From Chrysophaeum taylorii (Eukaryota > Sar > Pelagophyceae > Pelagomonadales > Pelagomonadaceae): DNA of 64,000 nucleotides. The position numbers and the translations under genes are program-made. Location: positions 62,001 through 126,000 of the forward strand of contig JAQMWT010000014.1 of the NCBI GenBank assembly GCA_029834535.1, read 5' to 3'. The notes under the pieces were generated by a model. That model saw only the letters and a list, made by a program, of their open reading frames with translations, searched no databases and was not told the DNA's origin. Shown here in pieces: positions 56,640 to 64,000 of the stretch (position 1 is the first letter of the stretch; every line of letters begins with the position of its first letter).

Positions 56640-57288
56640 ACACCAATTAAAAGAAGAGGTTCGGTCTTTATCCTTACGTCTCACTAATACCGAACAGCAA
56701 TTGATGGCGCGAGATCAACAACTATCGCTGCACTAATATCTCTCACACAGATGCAAGAGACTTACGAAAATTTAAACACTCAAGTGATCGAGAACATCAA
56801 GCATGTGTCTCTGTTAGACAACATCTTGTCAAGTCTTCAGATGCATCAGGACACCATAATCCCGTCCTCTGCTGTATTTGTCCATATCATTTCTCGGTCG
56901 CTTATCTCATCTATTGGACAGCTCCCTCCAGATACGTATAATGAGGCACAGCAAGTTCAAATCGACGCAGCAGCTCATCACCTCCACACAGCTATGTCTG
57001 ATGCAGATGATCGTGTTATTCCTGCGTTGGATCTACACGCTCTTACACCAGATGCTGCTATGTCTTTCCTTTCGTCTCTCATATCACCCTTGGTCACTTT
57101 GAGTGATGCAATGACTACGCATAATACCAACACTGCTAACGACCTACCCTCTGATGATCATAATTCGTCTTCTCCAGAGTTAAAGGAACTGGACGATAAT
57201 AGCGAAGATGAATTGGACCATACATCTGATGTGGATACTGATACAGCTTCTTTGCGTAACATCACAACACGCTCGACATCATAATTAA
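56640..57288 (+). mobile_element. helical 3' open frame of the family-D element
   Basis: A 177-codon frame at 56751-57284 (MQETYENLNTQVIENIKHVS, TLSDAMTTHNTNTANDL, acidic end). A short coiled-coil stretch (LKEEVRSLSLRLTNTEQQLM) lies before it. Predicted all-helical; no family recognised. It occupies the place of the 3' helical frame of element 1 (29,730-30,194), and the lengths are similar, but I see no sure sequence match. Confidence 0.5.
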
Positions 57289-57401
57289 TTTGTCCTGTTC
57301 TGTTGTTGTTTGTTCCATTGTCCACTGTTTTCATGTATATTGCACAAGTTCCGCCTCAAGAACGTCTGAAATGCATAAACCGTTTCCATACGTTGAGGGG
57401 G

Positions 57402-57664
57402 TCCAGAGAGCTACACTATTATGTGTGCGACACTGGAGCATTTTCACACCTATCCCTACCGTCAGGTACGGGGCTTTCTGTTTAATTAACAGAGACTTCG
57501 TTCCTCGTTTCAGTGTAAACGCTTCTATGGGACCTAATGTCCTTAAGGAGTTAGGGCTTAAATCCCTACCTTGTGTAGTAGCATGTGACAAGCGGAATGG
57601 TCTGTACACGCCTAAGACTGCACGCAGTCTCTACCATGTACCCGGAGAGGGTCAAATCTCTCCA
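57402..57664 (+). repeat. 3' LTR of the family-D element
   Basis: 263 bp with the same ends as the 5' LTR and preceded by GTTGAGGGGG. Directly after it comes the leader of another element, with no spacer. Confidence 0.82.
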
Positions 57665-58227
57665 AGAGTACAGGTTAGCCAATTACACACACATCAACAT
57701 TGACATGACAATACGATGCTATGAACAGGTGCACACAAGGTTACACGATCACGTGTGCAAAAAAAGTATTATATACAGCCCAATGGTAATGGCGTTGTAT
57801 TTACAAGTGTGTTTACGTGGCGAGGCTGAACAGGCGCGGTAACAGTTCAAAACCCATAGGTTACGTGCACGTTTTAACACATGGTTTCTCAGGGACGCGC
57901 CTGGGCCCATAACCTGCAGAGCATTAGCAAGCAGTGGTAAGTCACCTGGGAAACCATTCCGTCTCATCATGAACGTCTGGAAGTATTTAATTCGGGGAAT
58001 GAAAGGTATGTTCCCTATATCCTCAGAACACGACAGGCGGCATCTAGAACTACACGAGAAAGGTAAAGTGTATAGTGCTACATACCTCGGGACGCGCTAG
58101 ACCATGATGATGAGCGTAGGCACAAATCAGAGGACTATTTGATTGTGTAGAAAGGAAGAAGAAGGGTAAGGAAGAGATCACGTTCTCAACGGACGGATAA
58201 GGGTAAGAGGCAGCAGATTTCTCTGCA
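57665..58227 (-). mobile_element. family-1 LTR with primer-binding site and leader
   Basis: Minus strand. LTR 57915-58227 (TGCAGAG ... CTCTGCA), then GGTTATGGGCCCAGGC and a leader that ends abruptly at the family-D 3' LTR. The LTR is very close to those of element 1, so this copy is young. On its right it lies inside a Gag reading frame of another copy (PPEYQVWHF is the last phrase), which shows an insertion of one copia element into another. Confidence 0.82.
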
Positions 58228-59098
58228 GAAATGCCAGACCTGGTATTCAGGAGGCAGATCATCAACTGATCCAAGGTTAAATTCCGCCACTTTGGCATTT
58301 TGCCAGTCCAAGAAGACCTGGTCGAGAATCCTGCTGCGCAGGACTTCATAGTCAGCGCAGGACCTTGTGTAGGCTTCATACGCGTCGTACTCGAAGAGGG
58401 CGCCGGCACGATGAAACCTCAACACTTGCCTAATTTGCCGTACTTGGAGCGAAACCACACGGCTTTGAAGTTGGAAGCGATTCCCCTCTTGAGAAGCTCA
58501 ACGACGGGTGCCTCAAGCTTGCGAATGTCAGCACCCGTGACTGCTTTGGGTGCGACTCTTGCTGCTCGTTCTGCCATGAGAACTGTGACGTGAACCTGTG
58601 GGTTCTGTCAGAGCAGAGTTGGCTACTTCTAGACATGCTAGGGAGCTCTGTCTATCGGGAATCTATGTACACTCATCGGGTACACGATGGAAGATGCATA
58701 TATAGCAACTGTACAAACTGTGATTCCCATCAGTGCGAGGTTAGCACTGACTGGCAGTTGTTCTTTGGTTGTGCTCTCGATATTGAGAGAGCTGTTAGTG
58801 CATCATCGTTGAGCGTCCAACTTGAAATACCAAAAATATTCCATAGCGCGCGTGCATTCAGTACAGTAAGACAGAATACACGCACACCAACACTCTCACG
58901 ACAATACGAAGACATATAGACAGACACGCCAAGTTACACAGTCTTATCGTGCGTGGTGTAGCTATGCACGACCCATGTTAAGCGTATATATACAGGCGTG
59001 TTGCATGGCGAGGCTAGACTGGCGCGGTAACAGTCCAATACCCATCAGTTACGTGCATGCAACACATGATTCTTAAGGACCCGCTGGGGCCATAACCC
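58228..59098 (-). mobile_element. family-1 leader and Gag N-terminal part
   Basis: Gag phrases on the minus strand: YDAYEAYTRSCADYEVLRSR, LDQVFLDWQNAKVAEFNLGS and VDDLPPEYQ, matching the Gag start of element 1. Upstream is the leader (GTACACTCATCGGGTACACG and others) with a primer-binding site at about 59,085-59,098. Its continuation is probably the Gag fragment at 48,656-48,962. Confidence 0.75.
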
Positions 59099-59405
59099 GT
59101 AGAGTATTCCGCGAGGCAGTGGTATAAAGTCACTGAGGAACCATCCCGTCTCACAGTGTGAGTCTGGCAGGTTAAGCTCAGGGATCAGGTAAGTTCCCCT
59201 GGCCTCAGCACATGACAGAAGACACATAGAACTACACCTAGGTTAACATGTAATCCTACGTACCTACGGGACGCGCTAATCCATGATGATGAGCGTGAGC
59301 ACAAATCAGAGGACTATTTGATTGTGAAATGGGAAGAAGAAGGTAAGGAAGAGGTCGCGTTCTCGACGAACGGAATAAGAACAGGAGTCAGCAGACTTCT
59401 CTGCA
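59099..59405 (-). repeat. family-1 LTR, older copy
   Basis: About 307 bp, diverged from the young LTRs. On its left is a primer-binding site and leader. On its right is a run CCCCC (polypurine tract seen from the other strand). An LTR with a primer-binding site on one side and a polypurine tract on the other fits two elements in tandem sharing one LTR. Confidence 0.75.
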
Positions 59406-60503
59406 CCCCCTTAAGACTAAGTAAAGTGCACGTGGCTTTCGCACAAGAGCCGACGCTCGTTGTGTGGGGAAGTGGGTTTCAGAGGAGTGCATTATAAGGT
59501 TATCGACAGCTGCGCCCGAAGAGGAATGAGGCGGATCCGCCGACTTGCTGGGGGGACGCGGCGAGAGGAGAGGACTCGAGCCCGCAGGGCGTACGCATCC
59601 TGCCGCCGGACGTACATGCGACGGAGTGGGGTCTTGCTGCTGGGCACGCGCGACCTTGGTTCTAGCACTTCCCGAGGCGAGGCTGGCCTCGGTGACGTTT
59701 TCCTACAGCCGTTGTCGACCCGCGTCCGCTCGGCGATCCTTGTAGGGAGGTACAGTGGGCGTTTGAAACCGGGTGTGGTGCACGAGGGCGAGCATCGAGA
59801 TATCTGGCCGGCCTCTTCTGCGGCGTCCGCGGGTCCGTAGCCGCCATGTGTCGAGTGTTGGGACAAAACGTCGTGTCGCTGCGCCAGCCATCATTCCCCC
59901 TCTTCCCCGTCGCATCGAGCGACTCTGACTGTGACGCAGGTACTTGCCGCAGTGACCCGGCGTCGTGGGGCGGTTGTTGCCTTTAGCGTTAAGGTCGTAG
60001 AGGCATCGGGGATGCTCCCCAGAGGGCGGATCCTCATCTCCATCGATATAGCAAAGGGGGCAGTCGTTTTTATCGAGCCACTCGTCACAAGTTTCCCAAT
60101 ACCAGTTGATACTCCCTCGTGAGGTCCGTCGCGACAAATGGGGCGATTGCGGGCCGCTCGTCGTGAAGCTCTTGCCGCCGGCGATGAGGATGCGGCGATG
60201 CTGCTTGAGCGTCAACGCGACACCAAGCGCATTGCAAGTGCAGAGCGGCGTGATGATCGTCTAGAAGAAGCGCACGCCGGCGACGAGAGGACGCGATGCG
60301 CGCGCGCTCGTGGACAAACGCGAGAGTGATCGTCTGCGCCACGCCGTATGCCGTGAGAGTCGAAGGGAAAGCTAAACGGGCTGGAAACGAGGCTGCGATC
60401 CTGCAACGTCAGCGGGGACGAGAGCGCATAGTCGTAGGCAAAATGAGCCCTCCACACCCCCCATTCTTAGTACTGGATAACTAGAAACGAGAGGTCAACA
60501 TAC
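59406..60503. other. GC-rich region, possible degenerate gene, not recognised
   Basis: The minus strand at about 59,703-60,215 has a protein-like, Cys-containing stretch (NWYWETCDEWLDKNDCPLCY, then SGEHPRCLYD). The plus strand at 60,138-60,329 has an Arg/Glu-rich helical frame (MGRLRAARREALAAGDEDAA). Base composition differs from the copia DNA on both sides and resembles the TPR gene region. Either strand could hold a decayed host gene or a transposon part. I recognise no family. Confidence 0.3.
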
Positions 60504-60533
60504 ATCTCTCTCTCTCTCTCTCTCTCTCTCTCC
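60504..60533. repeat. (CT)n microsatellite
   Basis: About 30 bases of uninterrupted CT dinucleotides. Confidence 0.95.
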
Positions 60534-60716
60534 CCTCAATTCGACCTCAACTGTCTTCCGTAGTTTCTTGCGTCACGTAAAGCTCCTTTTTGACGCTCTC
60601 GCCCCACCCTTTCTAACTTTCTCTTGCATATTTCAACCTAAACCCTACTACGCCGGCCTTAATGAACGTACTGATGCTCCGCTCCACGTCGCACAAGGCT
60701 ATAGACCATCAATGCA

Positions 60717-60850
60717 CCTCATGATCTCATCCCATCCCGCAAGTGCTTAAGCGACCTGGCATACGTCCAACTTGGCCATTAAGCCTCATGATCTCATCCC
60801 ATCCCGCAAGTGCTTAAGCGACCTGGCATACGTCCAACTTGGCCATTGAG
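60717..60850 (+). repeat. tandem duplication, 2 x 67 bp
   Basis: Two copies starting CCTCATGATCTCATCCCATC and ending CCAACTTGGCCATT, at 60717-60783 and 60784-60850. They are identical by eye, so the duplication is recent. No coding meaning seen. Confidence 0.92.
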
Positions 60851-60994
60851 GTCCGGATCAGGCTCACCCACGACCTGAAGTGATGAGGTGCTTAACTTCT
60901 CAAAAAACGCTAGCGTATAAGTCGCTGAGGAAACACTTCACTTCTCGAAAGTGCAAAAAGAGCAAGCACAACAGTCGAGAACTTTCTCCGATTT

Positions 60995-61082
60995 TCTCGC
61001 GAGACGTAATCGAAACGCCGACCACTCGATAACACTCACAACCGTCTACAGTCGAGCGCTCTACCAACTGAGCTATCGCGAG
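60995..61082 (-). tRNA. tRNA-Tyr (GUA) with a 15-nt intron
   Basis: The exon sequence is the same as in the copy at 41,983-42,075: acceptor CTCGCGA/TCGCGAG, D arm GCTCAGTTGGTAGAGC, anticodon GTA in CTGTAG-A, and T arm with TTCGATT. The intron is shorter and different (ACGGTTGTGAGTGTT). That exons are conserved while introns and flanks differ argues that this is a functional gene. It is not followed by repeat R. A TTTATAAATAC box lies about 100 bp upstream with a B-box-like GGTTTCGAATCG between. Confidence 0.88.
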
Positions 61083-61333
61083 GTATACCACGATTCGAAA
61101 CCACGACCAAGGGTTCCAAACACCAGTTCAAACGTGCGCGCTCGCTCCGTACCCTCATACTCGTGCAGAAGTTCAAAATGTATTTATAAATACTTTGTGC
61201 CGAACAGAGGAAGGCTCCAGACTTTCCCCGAAGAGTCCAAAGCGTGACAACTGGAATGGGGCGTTAGACTAGCGATAGGGAATGACGCAGTGATACTAGA
61301 TACGTGATGCAGGGGTAAGTGTCATAGCTCCCA

Positions 61334-61440
61334 CACACAGGTGCTGGAAAAGAAAGAAAAGGAAAAAGGGGTAAGTGAGGACCTCACACAGGTGCTGGAA
61401 AAGAAAGAAAAGGAAAAAAAATGGGGTAAGTGAGGTCCTC
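61334..61440 (+). repeat. tandem duplication of a purine-rich unit, about 2 x 53 bp
   Basis: Two units starting CACACAGGTGCTGGAAAAG with runs of A and G and ending GGTAAGTGAGG-CCT. The second has four extra bases. The purine-rich runs are near the 3' side of the copia relic on the minus strand. Confidence 0.88.
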
Positions 61441-61449
61441 ACAGAGGAG

Positions 61450-62905
61450 AAGCACGAAGGTGGAAAAACGTCATGAGAGGCATTGTGGCATAATAAGACA
61501 GGAGATGCCATGCGAAGTCACGAGGTGAGGCAACGAGCACGAAGCCGAAGGAAGGGAGGAGCTTCCGTACAGCGGGTGAAGATATCGCTAAGATTGTCAA
61601 GACGGGGGAGACATGCTGGGGGGCAATAAGTGTGTAGCGGTGATAGTGGGTCACGGTGGTGCGGTTATCGACATGCATAGGAACGTTCAGCAGTAGCAGT
61701 AGGCAGTGGTGGAGCGGCGATCATCGGGGTTGTCGGCCCAGCTGGAGTCGGAATAATCACAGAGACGAAGGGTAGAATCGCGACCAAGAACAAGGGCAAG
61801 ATCTTGAGTACCATTGAGGTAGCGGAGCGTCGTGGCATAACAGAAATAAACAAGACAGAACCGACAAAAAAAAAGGTGATCGGAGGAACCGTGTGCAGGA
61901 CAGTCAGCCGCAGAAAGACGAAGACCGATGGGAGCGGGAGTGAATTCGGGTTTACGTGCTCGATCACGCGCAATGCGAAGACCAACGCAAGTGTGAAAGC
62001 TTTGAAAAACGCAAAAGGAAAGCTTGGTAATGGCCAATGCAAGAACGGGGGTGCGCCACAAGAAGATCATCAACAACAAGGCGCAGAACGACAGGGGAAG
62101 TAAGCAAAAGCGTGTAGCTGCAAGTGCCACCAGAATCGCAGACAAAGCTACAATCATTGACAAGGAAGCGCTCTAAGTAAAGCCACCAGTGACGACAAGC
62201 TTGCTTGCAACCGTACCAAGAGCGACAAAGTGTGGAAATGAGTTTGGAGGTATCTTTGGGTTGGCTGGGAGCATAGCCTTCGGGTGGCCAGACAGGGGCT
62301 TGTATGAAAACAGAGATGACATCCACCTTATGCAAATCCCAGTCATGAAAGGCAACGAAGGTGAGAAAGAAGCGTATAGGTTGGCTACAGGACTGTACGT
62401 GTCGTGGTAAGCAATGCCGTGAACCTGGGTTATAACCGCGGACAACGAGACGAGTTTTGTACGATTTGAAGCGGCCAGATTCACACTTCTCGCGGAGGGC
62501 CCACTTCAAAGTGCAGATGTTGCCAGAAAAAGTAGAAGGAACGCGAACGACATCCGAGCAACCGAGCTGACCGAGGGAATGATATTCGTTGGCAATGGAT
62601 TGTAGCCGACGTGCAGGATTTGGATGGGCTAGAGCTTCGCGCAAATGAGTGGAAGTGATAGCACCGTCATAAATGTAAGCTTCGACACATGGGGGATCAA
62701 CAAGGGTGTGGGCGAGACAGAGGGGAAGGAAGACATAATGAACCAACAAACGAAAGCTAGCATAATTAACGTACAGGGAATGACAAGATGACACAGAATC
62801 GACATGAGATGACACAGAATCTCGTTTCTCCAGTTGTTTCTGAATAATGTGCGCTTTTGTCGACTTGGCGCGGTCGGCTCTGTTTGGCCCGACTTTGTTT
62901 TGCAC
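61450..62905 (-). mobile_element. third-type copia relic: RT and RNase H
   Basis: Minus strand. RT phrases: ALREKCESGRFKSYKTRLVV, HKVDVISVFIQAP, a degenerate active-site box VVDDLLVA. RNase H: RYLNGTQDLALVLGRDSTLR, then CDYSDSSWADNPDDRRSTTA. It is of ordinary Ty1/copia type and not close to the two methyltransferase families. No GTCGTTAAACTA motif is present. Broken; many changes. Confidence 0.8.
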
Positions 62906-64000
62906 TTTCCTCAGGAGGTTTTGGGCTCATTGGTTTCGTCGGCTCTGGTTTGCTCGACTTTGTTGTGCACTTTTCTCTGGGGGTTGTTGGTTCTTCGGAG
63001 TTCATGAACTCGTAGAATGGTCGGTTCACGTGATGAGGTGGTCAGTCCCAGTGAAACCGGCGCATTCTCATCAAACACAGGGGACAAGGGGGCAACAGGA
63101 GACGATAGCTTGGAAGCGTGATTCGAGAAAGTCGGAACAACGTTGAAGTTCCGGTGGTTGACATTGCAGGAAAAATCTGATAAGCGAAACTGTCAGCAAA
63201 ATCGAGGTCTGAAGAACAATAGCGACAAAAGTGCCTGGGGAGACTTGCGTTAAGCGATTGTTGCCACTGAGGATCGCAGCGGGGTAAAGATAGTGGGAAC
63301 ACAGGCTGGTATATATGATGGCGGTGTACCAGACGTCTGATGAGAACGTGGCCTTTGGGCAGATATGTTGCATGGTGACCAGGTTATGACGATGGTCGGA
63401 GTCGACAGAATCAAAAACAGGCGTAAGCACGTTTGATGCGAACGTGGGTGTTTGGTTGTTGTGGCGCGAGCAAGTTGCCATGGGCACGACCGCGTCCTGT
63501 ACGCGAAGATGGAAGACATCGGACGCGCCAGCGTTGTAAGGAACGAACACGGGTAGACGTAAGGAACGAACACGGGTAGACCAGGCTGCTGTATGCCAGC
63601 CTGCTGTGGCAGATAGGAAAGTGGCCCTTTTTCGCAGTCGCAAGAACGAAGTTGCCATATGGGCCAGCGTTTGAGGAGCAAGCGGCGATCTTTGCTCGTC
63701 ATACTCGAATAGACTGCGGTAGAAGTTGGCGATAGTGGCAAAACAGTGGTGGTACGTAAGAACGTTGCAGATAGCGTCGCAGTGACACGTAAGAACAGTG
63801 CAGAGAGGGTCGCGGGTGCGGAGCACGGAATTCACTTCGATAGCAAAACCGAATTTTAAAGGTCAGAAAAGCGGCGAAAGGCGATAGTACGCGAAGGAGA
63901 ACCACAACATTGTGTTGATACCGGAGATGAAGAAGCCGAATCACACAGCAAAGACGCGTCGGTCCAGGATCCCGAAGATTGTGCACTTTTTGTTGTTTTC
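62906..64000 (-). other. unassigned upstream part, possibly the same copia relic
   Basis: A minus-strand frame at 63,071-63,835 encodes a Ser/Thr/His-rich protein (FYRSLFEYDEQRSPLAPQTL). I cannot assign it; it may be Gag- or integrase-derived because a copia RT lies directly downstream. A 24-bp-scale direct repeat of AAGGAACGAACACGGGTAGA is seen at about 63,537-63,580. The window ends inside this region. Confidence 0.35.

Larger units (their letters stand above)
48963..57664 (+). mobile_element. family-D copia element with methyltransferase, 8.7 kb
   Basis: Plus strand. LTRs at 48963-49356 and 57402-57664 start TCCAGAGAG and end CTCTCCA. The primer-binding site GGTTATGGGCCCAG (49357-49370) is of the half-initiator-tRNA type. 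Parts in order: Gag, protease, methyltransferase, unnamed domain, integrase, Pro/Ser-rich linker, a helical 3' open frame, polypurine tract GAGGGGG. I see no reverse transcriptase or RNase H, so it may have depended on another element. It is more AT-rich than family 1 and lacks the GTCGTTAAACTA junction motif. A SINE lies inside it. No matching target duplication was found at its ends. Several breaks; moderately old. Confidence 0.85.

Noticed and set aside
60504-60533. (CT)n tract as a regulatory polypyrimidine element
   Set aside because: A plain microsatellite; no gene start or splice site next to it supports a function.

Overview
This is a repeat-dominated piece of a eukaryotic nuclear genome, probably from a photosynthetic protist (microalga). 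The evidence is: spliceosomal GT-AG introns of only 43 and 46 nt in two genes; eukaryotic tRNA-Tyr genes with an intron after the anticodon; LTR elements, SINEs and a Mutator-like transposon; and one host gene for a TPR protein with what looks like a plastid or thylakoid-lumen leader. The sequence does not fix the algal group.

Layout. 1-1.8 kb: nothing recognised. 1.8-2.7 kb: a copia LTR with leader set into a copia integrase relic. 2.7-7.0 kb: unrecognised minus-strand coding-like DNA with coiled coils and proline-rich stretches. 7.05-7.44 kb: a SINE. 8.1-9.0 kb: host TPR gene (minus). 9.2-12.5 kb: Mutator-like transposase gene (plus). 12.5-21.2 kb: two halves of a copia element in circularly permuted order. 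21.2-23.2 kb: tRNA-Tyr-linked repeats and stacked LTRs. 23.2-29.1 kb and 41.18-41.75 kb: an old copia element split by a young copia element at 29,094-41,171, which has a 5-bp target duplication. 41.75-43.5 kb: tRNA-Tyr gene and C-rich repeats. 43.6-46.3 kb: Ty3/gypsy relic. 46.8-48.96 kb: copia mosaic. 48.96-57.66 kb: a second copia family (family D). 57.7-59.4 kb: more LTR, leader and Gag pieces. 59.4-60.5 kb: GC-rich unknown. 61.0 kb: another tRNA-Tyr. 61.4-62.9 kb (perhaps to 64 kb): a third type of copia relic.

The main biological point is that three separate copia copies (plus 19.7-21.2 kb, minus 36.1-37.6 kb, plus 52.8-54.2 kb) carry a cytosine-5 DNA methyltransferase domain between the aspartic protease and the integrase. 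Motifs I, II, IV (Pro-Cys), VI, VIII (Q-x-R-x-R) and a IX-like segment can all be read. So these elements carry, or once carried, their own DNA-methylation enzyme. One of the two families also has a 12-nt core, GTCGTTAAACTA, at almost every module junction, usually read as Ser-Leu-Asn-Tyr. It is a candidate polyprotein cleavage site or an RNA/DNA-level signal. A SINE with a (TTAG)n tail has inserted three times into these elements, once inside methyltransferase motif I. All retroelements are treated as fossils: parts and limits are given, not the changes that inactivate them.
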